In this document: in pieces, positions 17,507 through 26,791 of the stretch
Numbering within the stretch: the stretch's first letter is position 1
Layout of the letters: the number at the start of each line of letters is the position of its first letter
Origin: Sphingobacteriales bacterium 44-61
GTDB lineage: Bacteria; Bacteroidota; Bacteroidia; Chitinophagales; Chitinophagaceae
Assembly (NCBI GenBank): GCA_001898405.1
Contig: MKTW01000011.1
Location: 595,039 to 659,038, forward strand
Length of the DNA stretch: 64,000 nucleotides
Direction of reading: 5' to 3'
The notes under the pieces: model-generated
Told to the model about the DNA's origin: nothing
Databases searched by the model: none
The model's input: only the letters and a program-made list of their open reading frames with translations
Position numbers and translations under genes: made by a program

Positions 17507-18100
17507 TTGCCAAAAACTGCTACTATAGAACAACTGCAACAACGAATTGCTTTGTATGAAGATATGAAAGCGTACAAGGAGCTTTACTACCAGTTGTTTG
17601 ACGGCCTTCACCGTTTTTCTTATTCCATGGTCCGCTCCAAAGAAGTAGCTGAAGAAATTGTTTCTGATGTATTTATCAAACTATGGCAGATCCGGGCACG
17701 GCTTGGAGAAATAGGTAATCTGAAAGTATACGTGTATACCATTACCAAGAACTTTTCGCTTAATTATCTTCAGCGCACTTACAAGAATGCTCCTGTGAGT
17801 ATTGAAGAAGTGGAAGTGGAGCCGATCGTTGAAATGCGCAATCCTGAAGAATTATTTATTTCAGCAGAGATCATGCAAACGATCCGTCAGGCTATTTTGC
17901 AATTACCGCCGCAATGCAGGCTGGTTTTTCAACTGGTAAAAGAGGACGGGTTAAAATATAAAGAAGCGGCTGAAGTGTTGAACATTTCTGCACTTACTGT
18001 CCGCAATCAATTGGCGATCGCCATCCGCAAACTGGGCGAAACGTTGCCGGCTCCTGTACAAAAATTAATTCCCGCTACTAAATTATTTTCGGCTTCATAG
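17507..18100 (+). CDS. RNA polymerase ECF sigma factor (FecI-like)
   Basis: A 197-residue sigma-70 factor of the extracytoplasmic-function class. Region 2 is seen in YSMVRSKEVAEEIVSDVFIK followed by LWQIR, and region 4 in LPPQCRLVFQLVKEDG and YKEAAEVLNISALTVRNQLA. No ATG opens this frame before residue 20, and a stop lies two codons before the TTG at 17507. The start is thus TTG 17507 or the ATG at 17564 (178 residues), and I cannot decide between them. It heads the locus that continues with FecR and an STN-type SusC, so it should be released by FecR when substrate binds the receptor and then transcribe susC onward. It is 290 bp from fecR, with a long hairpin between. Confidence 0.93.
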   Translation: MPKTATIEQLQQRIALYEDMKAYKELYYQLFDGLHRFSYSMVRSKEVAEEIVSDVFIKLWQIRARLGEIGNLKVYVYTITKNFSLNYLQRTYKNAPVSIEEVEVEPIVEMRNPEELFISAEIMQTIRQAILQLPPQCRLVFQLVKEDGLKYKEAAEVLNISALTVRNQLAIAIRKLGETLPAPVQKLIPATKLFSAS

Positions 18101-18156
18101 ACTCACCAGGGTTTCTCACAGAAACCTGTTGATTCTATCAACGTTAATCCCTGGGT

Positions 18157-18225
18157 TTTCTTTGTGGTCTTTGTCGTCTTCGTGGGATAATAATTCCCAC
18201 GAAGACGACAAAGACCACAAAGAAA
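18157..18225. repeat. Dispersed hairpin repeat, copy A (31-bp arms)
   Basis: Arms 18157-18187 and 18195-18225 are perfectly complementary around a 7-base loop. The right arm reads as three 9-base units, CACGAAGAC, GACAAAGAC and CACAAAGAA. It lies inside the sigma-fecR interval of the PUL. It is nearly the same as copy C (60356-60482) and related to copy B (35522-35585). The remaining 165 bp to fecR shows nothing else I recognise. Confidence 0.85.
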
Positions 18226-18390
18226 GGAACGTGATTTTCTTTTTTGCAGGAATAGTTCCATTTTAACTGGCTTATTTATAATTAGTTATGACTTGTTCGT
18301 GGGCGACCTCTCCATTTGTTAAAATTTTTTGCTTTTGCTTAGTACATCCGGTCTGCTCTCCGTGTCTTTATTGATTACAGACACCAACTT

Positions 18391-19512
18391 ATGACGGAAG
18401 AAAGATTTTGGTTATTGTTCAGTGCCAGGCTTTCTGGTGAAGCCACACCGGAGGAACTTGCTGAACTGGAAGTTTTTTTGCAGGAAAACCCTGATGCACA
18501 CCTGCGCACAGGAATGATTGAAAATATCTGGTCTGTTAATCCTCCACTTTCTGAAGACTACAAAGAAGCTGCTTTCAATAAGCATCTGCAAAGAATGAGT
18601 AATCATTTTTCAGAGCCGGTATTGCAATATGAATCGGAAGCGTCTGAAGAGCCGGTGATAGAGAAAAAACCACGCAGGGTCATTTATCGTGTGATAGGTT
18701 GGGTTTCGGCAGTAGCAGCTGCTTGTGTGCTGGGATGGTATGCCTATTGCTATTTTCCCTTTGCAAGCGAGGATGTCAACACCGCCCAGGCACAAAATAC
18801 TGTCAGCACTAAAAAAGGATCCAAATCAAAAATACAATTGCCTGATGGGACACAGGTATGGTTGAATGCAGACAGTAAGATCACTTACAATGAGAACTTC
18901 CAGGACAAATTACGGGAAGTGCAATTGTCTGGCGAAGCTTTTTTTGATGTGGTGCGTGATGAGAGCCGCCCTTTTATCATCCACACTAACGTGATAGATG
19001 TAAAAGTGCTGGGTACGGCTTTCAACGTCCGGTCTTATGCAGATGAAAAAAATACAGAGACCTCGCTGATCCGCGGCTCTGTAGAGATCACTTTGCGGAA
19101 TAACCCTGATAAGAAGATCATCCTGAAGCCCAATGATAAACTGATCGTGGATAATACAGAAGCCAAAGCAGAAACGGCTTCTGCAGATATTGCTCCTGAT
19201 AAGCATAGAAGCAATAGATCTTCCCTGCTCACCTTGAGAAAGGTAAGCTTCAAAGAAAATGAGAGCGGTGCCCTTGAAACCCTATGGGTTAAAAACAAAC
19301 TGGCTTTTGATAAGGAACCCATGGAAGATATAGCGTTGAAAATAGAACGCTGGTATGATGTGAAAGTGATTATGCCGGATGACCGTATCAGGAAAACGGA
19401 ATACAGCGGCATATTTGAGAATGAGAACCTGGAGCAGCTGATGGAAGCGTTACAATTGACCGGAAATTTCCACTACAGGATAAATAAGAAAGAAGTAACG
19501 ATCTGGCCTTAA
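18391..19512 (+). CDS. FecR family anti-sigma factor
   Basis: A 373-residue inner-membrane regulator. The cytoplasmic N-terminus (1-95) is acidic and should hold the ECF sigma factor. One membrane helix lies near 103-121 (VSAVAAACVLGWYAYCYF). The periplasmic FecR domain starts at SKIQLPDGTQVWLNADSKI and continues with GEAFFDVVRDESRPFIIHT and VLGTAFNVRSY. The C-terminal DUF4974-type domain (LWVKNKLAFDKEPMEDIALK onward) should meet the receptor's STN domain. With the sigma gene and the STN-bearing SusC it forms a complete cell-surface signalling set. The start is the ATG at 18391. Confidence 0.95.
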   Translation: MTEERFWLLFSARLSGEATPEELAELEVFLQENPDAHLRTGMIENIWSVNPPLSEDYKEAAFNKHLQRMSNHFSEPVLQYESEASEEPVIEKKPRRVIYRVIGWVSAVAAACVLGWYAYCYFPFASEDVNTAQAQNTVSTKKGSKSKIQLPDGTQVWLNADSKITYNENFQDKLREVQLSGEAFFDVVRDESRPFIIHTNVIDVKVLGTAFNVRSYADEKNTETSLIRGSVEITLRNNPDKKIILKPNDKLIVDNTEAKAETASADIAPDKHRSNRSSLLTLRKVSFKENESGALETLWVKNKLAFDKEPMEDIALKIERWYDVKVIMPDDRIRKTEYSGIFENENLEQLMEALQLTGNFHYRINKKEVTIWP

Positions 19513-19617
19513 CATATCGTGAACCTTTGATCTTTTTGTTTGAACTGCTAACAACGATTGCTCATCTAAAAAAACTGCACATATGGTTAAAAACACATGA
19601 CTCCCCTTTAAATAGAG

Positions 19618-19680
19618 AACGGAGAATGTTTGCGGCATTCCCCGTTTGAAAGACAGCAAGTTTGCTCAGGCTTGAGCAAA
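19618..19680 (+). promoter_or_regulatory. Two hairpins in the susC leader
   Basis: In the 197 bp between fecR and susC, arms 19618-19628 and 19636-19646 pair at 10 of 11 positions. A perfect 8-bp stem TTTGCTCA/TGAGCAAA follows at 19661-19680 with a 4-base loop and an A-rich tail. They could be attenuators or a fecR terminator just upstream of a sigma-dependent start; I cannot locate the ECF promoter itself. Confidence 0.4.
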
Positions 19681-19709
19681 AATTCTATCATTAAATTCAA
19701 AACTAAGGT

Positions 19710-22700
19710 ATGAAAAAAAATGGATCAGGCGTATCCCCCCATACGCCCTACCTATTCATCAAATGCTTACTCATGATGAAGTTTACCGTTCTGCTTATTA
19801 TCGCCTTTTCCCTTCAATCTTTCGCTAACGGTTACGGACAGGAGAATATCAACCTTAACCTGGAGAAAGTAACGCTGAAAAAGGTATTCAAGGCTATCGA
19901 ACAGCAAGGTGCCTGCCGGTTTGTTTACAAAGACGAAATACTGCCGAGAGAACAACGCATCAGTATCGCTGTTGAAAATGCTTCTCTCGAAGAAGTGATG
20001 AATAAAGTGTTGCGTAACACTGAATTAAGCTACAAAAGGCTGAGTAGCAGCCTCGTGGTTATAACCACCGGTATTACTGGCACTAGTGCTGTGCCCGTCA
20101 CCGGTAAAATCACCAATGAACTGGGTGAACCCCTGCCCGGTGTAAATATTGTTGAAAAGGGCACTAATAATGGAACAACCACCAATGCAGATGGGAGCTT
20201 CGTATTGAATGTTGCCAGCCTGGACGCAACATTGGTGATCACCTATATCGGTTTTGTGCCCCAGGAGCTGGCACTGGCCAGCCGTTCTGAAGTGAGCGTA
20301 AAACTGGTGGCAGAAGATAAGAAACTGGAAGAAGTGGTAGTGATCGGTTACGGTACGCAAAAAAGAAGGAATGTGACCGGCGCCATCACCAGCGTAAAAG
20401 CAAGTGACCTGGAAAATGCTCCCATCATGCGTGTGGAGCAAGCCTTGCAGGGCCGTGTTTCCGGTCTTACCATTGCCGCAGCATCCGGCCAGCCCGGTTC
20501 TTCTTCCACTATCAGGGTGCGGGGTACAACATCCATTAATGATGGAGCGAACAATGTTCTGTATGTAGTGGATGGTATTGTGGTCGACAATGGTGGTATC
20601 GATTACCTGAATCAGAATGATATCGAATCAATCGAAGTATTGAAAGACGCGGCATCTGCAGCTATCTATGGTGCGCGTTCCGCAGCCGGTGTTATCCTGA
20701 TCACTACAAAGAAAGGGAAAGCAGGTGCTGTTTCCGTTAACTATAATGGCTATTATGGTGTGCAGGAACCCGCTTCAAAATTGAAACTGCTGAATGCAAC
20801 TGAATATGCCACTTTGAGCAATGAAGCTGCACTGGCAGCTGGCGGCTCTGTCCTGTATCCTGACCCCAGTGCTTTAGGAAAAGGTACTGACTGGCAGGAA
20901 GCGATTTTCAACAACAGTGCCCGCATACAAAACCATGATATCAGCATCAGCGCCGGTTCAGAAAAATCCACCTATTATTTTTCATTGGGTTATTTTGACC
21001 AGGAAGGTATTGTGGGTTCAGACATCTCCAATTACAAACGTTATAATGCCCGCCTGAACTCTTCCCATAAAGTCGCCAAATGGCTGACCATCGGTAATAA
21101 TATCGGTTACTCTTATATCCGCAGTAAGGGCATCGGTAACACCAATGGTGAATTCGGTGGGCCGCTGGCTTCAGCGATCAACCTTGACCCGATCACTTCT
21201 ATTGTTGAAACCGATCCTTCCGTGGTGAATGCTCCGCCTTACTCCACACAACCTGTTGTAAGGGATGCCAACGGAAACCCTTATGGTATTTCCAAACTGG
21301 TAGGGCAGGAGATGACCAATCCTTTAGCTTATATCAAGGCCCACGAAGGGAACTATGGATGGTCGCATAACCTGGTAGGAAATATTTTTGTAGAAGTAGA
21401 GCCGATCAAAGGTTTGAAATTCAGGACCAATTTAGGTGCTAAACAAGCATTCTGGGGCAACACTTCTTTCAGTCCCATTGTATACCTGAATGCTTCAACA
21501 CAAACTACCAATAATTCATTTTACAGGGAGAATAACCGTGGTTTCAACTGGACATTTGAAAACACCGTGTCTTACAACAAAAATTTCGGTTATCATAACC
21601 TGACTGTGATGGCTGGTACAGGTGCTTATGTAGACAATAACTCTGTAGGCAACGGAGTAACTTATTACAACCTGCCTGTTAATAGCTTCAAAGAAGCTTC
21701 CATGAATTTTGCAACTGTTGCTGCTGATATCCTTGCATGGGGAAATGAGAGCTACAAACACAAAATATCTTCCATCTACGGCCGTGTTATCTATGACTAT
21801 AATGATAAATACCTGTTCACCGGTCTTATCCGCCGTGACGGTTCTTCCCGGTTTGGTGCGAATAAAAAATACGGCTACTTCCCTTCCGGTTCTATTGGTT
21901 GGGTGGTGTCAAGAGAAGATTTCTTCCCCACCAACAATGTGGTTTCTTTCCTGAAGATCCGCGGTTCTTATGGTATTACGGGTAATGATGCGATCGGCGA
22001 CTTCCGTTATATTTCTACTGTAGGCGGTGGCCGCAACTATCCATTCGGATCTGACAACTACCTGATCGGCTACAGCCCCAATGCACCGGCCAACCCCGAT
22101 CTGCAATGGGAACAGACCAGCCAGTTGAACATCGGTTTTGAAGCCACCCTGTTCAGGAACTTCAGTGTTACATTCGATTGGTACAAGAAGAAAACTTCTG
22201 AAATACTCATGTCTGTTACCATTCCTGCTTATGTAGGCCTCGGTAATCCTGTAGGCAACGTAGGCGGTATGCAAAATAGTGGCGTGGAACTGGAATTGGG
22301 TTACAATAAGAAATTCGGAGACCTTAACCTGTCTGTAAAGGGCAATGTGTCTTATGTAAAGAACAGGGTCACTTACCTGGGTGCTGATAAAGAATTCCTG
22401 GAAGGCTCAGGCTGGCAGGCGAGTGCTTATAACCTCACCCGTGCACAGGTAGGTCATCCTACATTCTCTTTCTATGGATTTGAGACCATGGGTATTTTCC
22501 AAAACCAGGCTGAAGTAAATAACTACAGGGATAAAGATGGCAACATCATCCAGCCTAATGCAAAACCTGGTGATTTTAAATGGGCTGACCTGAATGGAGA
22601 TGGCAAGATCGGTTCTGAAGACCGTACTTTCATTGGCGATCCTACACCAACATGGAGCTATGGTTTCACCATCAATGCTTCTTACAAGCAGTTTGATTTG

Positions 22701-23126
22701 GTATTGTTCGGACAGGGTGTTACCGGTAACGAGATCTTCAATGCGCTTCGCCGCCTTGATGTGGCCAATGCCAACTGGACCACTGCTGCATTGGGCCGCT
22801 GGACCGGTGAAGGTTCTACCAACACTTTCCCGCGCCTCACAACAGACGATGCCAATGGCAACTTCAAAAACCCATCTACTTTTTATTTATCAGATGGCGC
22901 TTATTTCAGGATCAAGAATCTGCAGATCGGTTACACTCTTCCTAATTCCATTGCACAAAAAGCAGGTCTTAAAAGAGTGCGTATATACTTAGGCAGCGGC
23001 AACCTGCTCACTTTAACCAAATACACAGGATTCGATCCTGAGATTGGTGGAGGCAGCTATGGTATTGACAGAGGTGTTTATCCTCAGGCCCGTTCCTATA
23101 TGGTTGGCTTAAACCTAGGTTTATAA
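19710..23126 (+). CDS. SusC/RagA family TonB-linked outer membrane receptor with STN domain
   Basis: A 1138-residue outer-membrane importer for glycans. After an extended N-terminus and signal peptide (MKFTVLLIIAFSLQSFANGYG) come an STN signalling domain (about 50-120, VTLKKVFKAIEQQGACRFVY), a carboxypeptidase-regulatory domain (about 130-210, GKITNELGEPLPGVNIVEKG), a plug (LEEVVVIGYGTQKRRNVTGA, then QALQGRVSGL) and a 22-strand barrel ending at LNLGL. The STN domain marks a receptor that signals to FecR, which the neighbouring genes confirm. Translation may start at 19710 or at the internal MMKF just before the signal peptide. SusD follows after 18 bp. Confidence 0.97.
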   Translation: MKKNGSGVSPHTPYLFIKCLLMMKFTVLLIIAFSLQSFANGYGQENINLNLEKVTLKKVFKAIEQQGACRFVYKDEILPREQRISIAVENASLEEVMNKVLRNTELSYKRLSSSLVVITTGITGTSAVPVTGKITNELGEPLPGVNIVEKGTNNGTTTNADGSFVLNVASLDATLVITYIGFVPQELALASRSEVSVKLVAEDKKLEEVVVIGYGTQKRRNVTGAITSVKASDLENAPIMRVEQALQGRVSGLTIAAASGQPGSSSTIRVRGTTSINDGANNVLYVVDGIVVDNGGIDYLNQNDIESIEVLKDAASAAIYGARSAAGVILITTKKGKAGAVSVNYNGYYGVQEPASKLKLLNATEYATLSNEAALAAGGSVLYPDPSALGKGTDWQEAIFNNSARIQNHDISISAGSEKSTYYFSLGYFDQEGIVGSDISNYKRYNARLNSSHKVAKWLTIGNNIGYSYIRSKGIGNTNGEFGGPLASAINLDPITSIVETDPSVVNAPPYSTQPVVRDANGNPYGISKLVGQEMTNPLAYIKAHEGNYGWSHNLVGNIFVEVEPIKGLKFRTNLGAKQAFWGNTSFSPIVYLNASTQTTNNSFYRENNRGFNWTFENTVSYNKNFGYHNLTVMAGTGAYVDNNSVGNGVTYYNLPVNSFKEASMNFATVAADILAWGNESYKHKISSIYGRVIYDYNDKYLFTGLIRRDGSSRFGANKKYGYFPSGSIGWVVSREDFFPTNNVVSFLKIRGSYGITGNDAIGDFRYISTVGGGRNYPFGSDNYLIGYSPNAPANPDLQWEQTSQLNIGFEATLFRNFSVTFDWYKKKTSEILMSVTIPAYVGLGNPVGNVGGMQNSGVELELGYNKKFGDLNLSVKGNVSYVKNRVTYLGADKEFLEGSGWQASAYNLTRAQVGHPTFSFYGFETMGIFQNQAEVNNYRDKDGNIIQPNAKPGDFKWADLNGDGKIGSEDRTFIGDPTPTWSYGFTINASYKQFDLVLFGQGVTGNEIFNALRRLDVANANWTTAALGRWTGEGSTNTFPRLTTDDANGNFKNPSTFYLSDGAYFRIKNLQIGYTLPNSIAQKAGLKRVRIYLGSGNLLTLTKYTGFDPEIGGGSYGIDRGVYPQARSYMVGLNLGL

Positions 23127-23144
23127 TCCTAAAAAACTATTACA

Positions 23145-24662
23145 ATGAGAACAAATTATTTTTCTAAAATATGCCTCGTGCTGCTGGCTTTGCCGGTGCT
23201 GCACGCTTGTAAGAAAAGTTTTCTGGATGTAGATCCGGTCGGACTTAATCTGGAATCGAACTATTATTCAAATCCCTCTGAAGCATTTGCCGGACTGGTA
23301 GCCGCTTATGATCCACTGGGTATGGAAACAGCCGGTACATATGCCAATAAACTGGGACCGCTGAACTCTGCTTCTGATGATTGCGTAGCCGGTGGTGCTT
23401 CCGGTGGTAATGATATGAATACCTGGCAGGTTTGGAATAATTACACGCTTACACCTGCAGTAGGTCCGCAAATGGAATACTGGACAAGGAATTTTACCGG
23501 TGTGTCCAGGACCAATATCATCCTCTCCAAATTGGGTGATGTGCCCGGGCTGGATGAAAACACCAAAAAGAGATATATCGCTGAAGGAAAATTCCTTCGT
23601 GCTTATTATTATTTCGACCTGGTGCGTTTGTTTAAGAATGTTCCTTTGTTCACTGCTCCTGTTGCTACAGAAGAGATCTATAGCCAGGTGCAGGCAGCTC
23701 CTGCTGATGTGTATGCACAGATTGAGAAAGACCTGCATGATGCTATTCCTGATCTGCCGCCAACCGTGCCTGTTACCACAGAAGGTGGCCGTGCCACACA
23801 AGGCGCTGCTAAAGCCCTGCTCGGAAAAGTGATCCTGTTTCAAAATGATAACAGCAGGATGGCGGAAGCAGCTAACCTGTTTGAAGACGTGAACAAGCAG
23901 GATAATATTTACGGGTATAAGTTGATGACCAATTTTGGAGACATCTTCCGTCCTGATAAAAAATTCAACAGCGAATCCATTTTCGAGATCGGTCATACAT
24001 CTGTTGCCAATGGCAACTGGAATGCATGGGGAGCGGTTGAAGGAAATGTATACACTCAAATGATCGGGCCACGTGCTTACTCCGGTACGATCTATGAAAC
24101 AGGATGGGGTTTCAATCCCGTACGCAAAGAACTGGCTGACCTGTTGTATGGTGATCCGCGTTATGAATACACTGTTGCGGATATCGACAGCATGGTAGAT
24201 GCAGGTGCTGCTACAAGCTATGAAGCAAGCTATCAGAACACCGGTTATTTCGTTCAGAAATTTGCCCCGCTCAAACAATGGAAATCAACCGGCGGTGGTA
24301 ATGTTGAATTGAACTATCCCAACAATGTGATTGAGATACGCCTTGCTGATACTTATCTGATGGAAGCGGAAGCATTGCTCCGTGCTCCGGGCGGTGATGC
24401 AGTGAAAGCTGCCAAATACCTGAATGATGTAAGGGCAAGGGTTGGTCTTGCACCTGTGGCAGCTACATTGGATAATGTCGCACTGGAACGCCGCAAGGAG
24501 CTTGCCACCGAAGGTCATCGCTGGTTTGACCTGGTGCGTACAGGCAAAGCCGCTACTGTATTGGCCTTTAAAGGATTTGTTGCAGGCAAGCATGAGATCC
24601 TGCCTATTCCTTTGAATGAACTGACCAATACTAAACTTGTACAAAATCCTAACTATAATTAA
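23145..24662 (+). CDS. SusD/RagB family surface glycan-binding lipoprotein
   Basis: A 505-residue lipoprotein with lipobox LHACKKSF (Cys22), the usual SusD opening. Family blocks include YIAEGKFLRAYYYFDLVRLF near residue 150, AAKALLGKVILFQNDN, and the C-terminal LERRKELATEGHRWFDLVRT and ILPIPLNELTN. TPR-like helices surround a glycan site. SusD caps the SusC barrel and hands it oligosaccharides. It is encoded 18 bp after susC and 28 bp before the PKD lipoprotein, clearly one operon. The substrate is inferred from the GH16 gene downstream. Confidence 0.97.
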   Translation: MRTNYFSKICLVLLALPVLHACKKSFLDVDPVGLNLESNYYSNPSEAFAGLVAAYDPLGMETAGTYANKLGPLNSASDDCVAGGASGGNDMNTWQVWNNYTLTPAVGPQMEYWTRNFTGVSRTNIILSKLGDVPGLDENTKKRYIAEGKFLRAYYYFDLVRLFKNVPLFTAPVATEEIYSQVQAAPADVYAQIEKDLHDAIPDLPPTVPVTTEGGRATQGAAKALLGKVILFQNDNSRMAEAANLFEDVNKQDNIYGYKLMTNFGDIFRPDKKFNSESIFEIGHTSVANGNWNAWGAVEGNVYTQMIGPRAYSGTIYETGWGFNPVRKELADLLYGDPRYEYTVADIDSMVDAGAATSYEASYQNTGYFVQKFAPLKQWKSTGGGNVELNYPNNVIEIRLADTYLMEAEALLRAPGGDAVKAAKYLNDVRARVGLAPVAATLDNVALERRKELATEGHRWFDLVRTGKAATVLAFKGFVAGKHEILPIPLNELTNTKLVQNPNYN

Positions 24663-24690
24663 GGATTGCCATCCACTTAAAATGTTTTTT

Positions 24691-25614
24691 ATGAAACATA
24701 CAAATAAAACAAGATTGCTGACCAGTGTCATGCTCATCCTTTTGGGCATCGCACTTTTCCAGGCCTGTAAAAAAGAAGGAGAGGACCTTACATTAGGTGC
24801 TCTGCCCACGCCCGATTTTGAAGTGATCCAGGGCACCGATGCAAATAATCTTATCCTCGTTAATAAATCATCCATGCCCATCATTCCTTACTGGACCGTG
24901 AGCAATGGAGCCAAACTGACCGGCGATTCTGCCAAGATCAATTTTGTGCTTGCAGGCAGTTATGAAGTGACGCTGACAGGTGCCGGGCAGGGAGGATTGG
25001 GCAGCACTACCAAAACCATCACCATCGCACAAAATGATCCAACTGCCTGCAGCCCTACCAAGCCATTGGGCTTTATCGCAAGCTGCACCAGCAAAAAATG
25101 GAAGCTGAATCCCGAAGCGGGTGCTTATAAAGTTGGCGAAGGTGCCGACAATGGTAACTGGTGGAGCAGCGGTGCCGGTGATGTTACCGGCCGCTCCTGC
25201 GAGTTCAATGACGAATACACCTTCGTATTTGATGGAGCAGGCACTTTCACTTACGACAACAAAGGCGATTTTTACGCCGATGGTTATCTCGGGTCAGGCA
25301 GTAATGGTTGTGAACCCAATGCCAACCTGAACAATGCGCAGAAACCCTGGGCTTCCGGCAATTTTACTTACCAGGTACTTCCTGGTGGCGTGAAAGGATT
25401 GGGCCAACTGAAAGTGGTCGGCCTTGGTGCTCATATTGGTTTGCAGAAAGTGCACAATGGCGGGGAAACCACCACTGGCCCTACCTGGAACTCTATTACC
25501 TATGATATCATTGATATGATACCTAATGGTGGTGGTGCTGGTCATGATATCCTCAAACTGGGTGTTGCTCTTGCTGCACCAGGCTGGTGGACATTTACAT
25601 TACGTTCTGAATAA
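24691..25614 (+). CDS. PUL lipoprotein with PKD-like domain (putative surface glycan-binding protein)
   Basis: A 307-residue lipoprotein (lipobox LFQACKKEG, Cys near 26). Residues about 35-115 look like a PKD/Ig fold (TPDFEVIQG, VLAGSYEVTLTGAG). The C-terminal 180 residues are rich in Trp, Gly and Asn (NGNWWSSGAG, GWWTFTLRSE), which suits a beta-sandwich glycan binder. In this position PULs usually carry a SusE/F-like surface glycan-binding protein, and I infer that role. ATG 24691 and ATG 24682 are both possible starts; a frame reaching back to 24637 overlaps susD and is not needed. The GH16 gene follows 8 bp later. Confidence 0.8.
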   Translation: MKHTNKTRLLTSVMLILLGIALFQACKKEGEDLTLGALPTPDFEVIQGTDANNLILVNKSSMPIIPYWTVSNGAKLTGDSAKINFVLAGSYEVTLTGAGQGGLGSTTKTITIAQNDPTACSPTKPLGFIASCTSKKWKLNPEAGAYKVGEGADNGNWWSSGAGDVTGRSCEFNDEYTFVFDGAGTFTYDNKGDFYADGYLGSGSNGCEPNANLNNAQKPWASGNFTYQVLPGGVKGLGQLKVVGLGAHIGLQKVHNGGETTTGPTWNSITYDIIDMIPNGGGAGHDILKLGVALAAPGWWTFTLRSE

Positions 25615-25622
25615 AGATTAGT

Positions 25623-26468
25623 ATGCGTATAATTATCGTATCCGTCGCATGTCTTCTGGGTCTTGTGTCCTGTTCAAAAAGTGGAGGAGGGGGAGGTTCA
25701 ACAATTACTCCCCCCGGCCCCCCGGTAGACAAAAACTGGAAATTTGAAACTACCCCCGTATGGGCTGAAGAATTTAGTTATACCGGTGCACCTGATGCAG
25801 CCAACTGGTATTATGATATCGGAGGAAGTGGCTGGGGAAATAATGAACTTCAGTATTACACTAACTCTACCGATAATGCAGTAGTGGCCGGTGGCGTACT
25901 TAAGATCACTGCCAGGAATGAAGCAATGGGAGGTATGAACTATACTTCTGCACGGCTGCTTTCCAAAAACCTGGGAGACTTTCTTTATGGCAGGGCAGAG
26001 ATAAGAGCAAAGCTGCCGGCAGGCCGCGGCACATGGCCCGCTATCTGGATGCTGCCTACCGACTGGGTGTATGGTGAATGGCCCAAATCAGGCGAGATTG
26101 ATATTATGGAACATGTAGGGTATGATCCCAATGTAGTGCATTTCAGTGTGCATACGCAGGCATATAATCATACTATCAATACGCAAAAAACAAGCACCAA
26201 GACCATTCCAACGGCGATGACGGAGTTCCACAATTACCGGGTCGACTGGACTCCTTATGCTGTACGTGGTTATTTTGATGATGCGCTGGTGTTTACCTTT
26301 ACCAACGACGGAAAGGGCGCTGCCACCTGGCCATTTGATAAACGGTTCCACCTGATATTGAACCTGGCTGTTGGCGGCAATTGGGGTGGAGCGCAGGGCG
26401 TGGACAATGCAGCATTCCCTGCAAGTATGGAGGTCGATTATGTACGTCTTTATAAAATGATTCCCTGA
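25623..26468 (+). CDS. GH16 endo-beta-glucanase lipoprotein (laminarinase-like)
   Basis: A 281-residue secreted glycoside hydrolase of family 16. A signal ends in the lipobox VSCSKSG (Cys18), followed by a glycine linker. The beta-jelly-roll domain has the retaining catalytic motif GEIDIMEHVG, in which the two glutamates of ExDxxE are nucleophile and acid/base. NWYYDIGGSGWGNNELQYYT and the C-terminal FHLILNLAVGGNWGG are typical of laminarinases (GH16_3-type) that cut beta-1,3- or mixed beta-1,3/1,4-glucans. As the only enzyme in the operon it probably works at the cell surface, supplying oligosaccharides to SusCD. Subfamily is a judgement from motifs. Confidence 0.93.
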   Translation: MRIIIVSVACLLGLVSCSKSGGGGGSTITPPGPPVDKNWKFETTPVWAEEFSYTGAPDAANWYYDIGGSGWGNNELQYYTNSTDNAVVAGGVLKITARNEAMGGMNYTSARLLSKNLGDFLYGRAEIRAKLPAGRGTWPAIWMLPTDWVYGEWPKSGEIDIMEHVGYDPNVVHFSVHTQAYNHTINTQKTSTKTIPTAMTEFHNYRVDWTPYAVRGYFDDALVFTFTNDGKGAATWPFDKRFHLILNLAVGGNWGGAQGVDNAAFPASMEVDYVRLYKMIP

Positions 26469-26554
26469 TGCGAAGCTATTTAACACACCGCCTGCTGGCG
26501 GTTGAAAGAAGCCATAGATACGGCAATCGTTAAGCACTTAGCAGCAGTTAGTGC

Positions 26555-26592
26555 AGGGCGGGTTGTTTTTAAGCAGGCCCGCCCTTATTTTT
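26555..26592 (+). terminator. Terminator after the PUL
   Basis: Stem AGGGCGGG/CCCGCCCT (26555-26562 and 26578-26585) is followed by TATTTTTTAT. It closes the susC-GH16 operon. The rest of the 323-bp gap to the next gene holds only A/T-rich sequence, with no RNA gene I can recognise. Confidence 0.65.
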
Positions 26593-26791
26593 TATAGGAA
26601 CCATCCGCCATTTTTTATCTATCCTTTATCAATCTCCTTCCCCTTTTGGTACTATTGTTGAAGTAAGCGGCTTGTTCCTGACCCGGAAAATTGATATAGA
26701 TAATAAAGTGAATATTTCCCGGTAAACCATTTTGCATTGAGAACTCTTAACTAAAGCTGCATGGTATAGATATACTCAAAATTTTTTGAGG

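Noticed and set aside
18157..18225. Hairpin copy A as a miniature transposon
   Set aside because: I see no target-site duplication at its ends and no related transposase in the window; the arms differ in detail from copy B. It stays a repeat of unknown origin.
23268..24278. Long minus-strand reading frame (336 codons) under susD
   Set aside because: It is antisense to a clear SusD gene, has no recognisable domain, and its composition follows the opposite strand's codon pattern.
26469..26791. A non-coding RNA or tRNA gene in the 323-bp gap after the PUL
   Set aside because: Apart from the terminator stem at 26555-26585 there is only A/T-rich sequence; no cloverleaf or conserved RNA pattern is visible.
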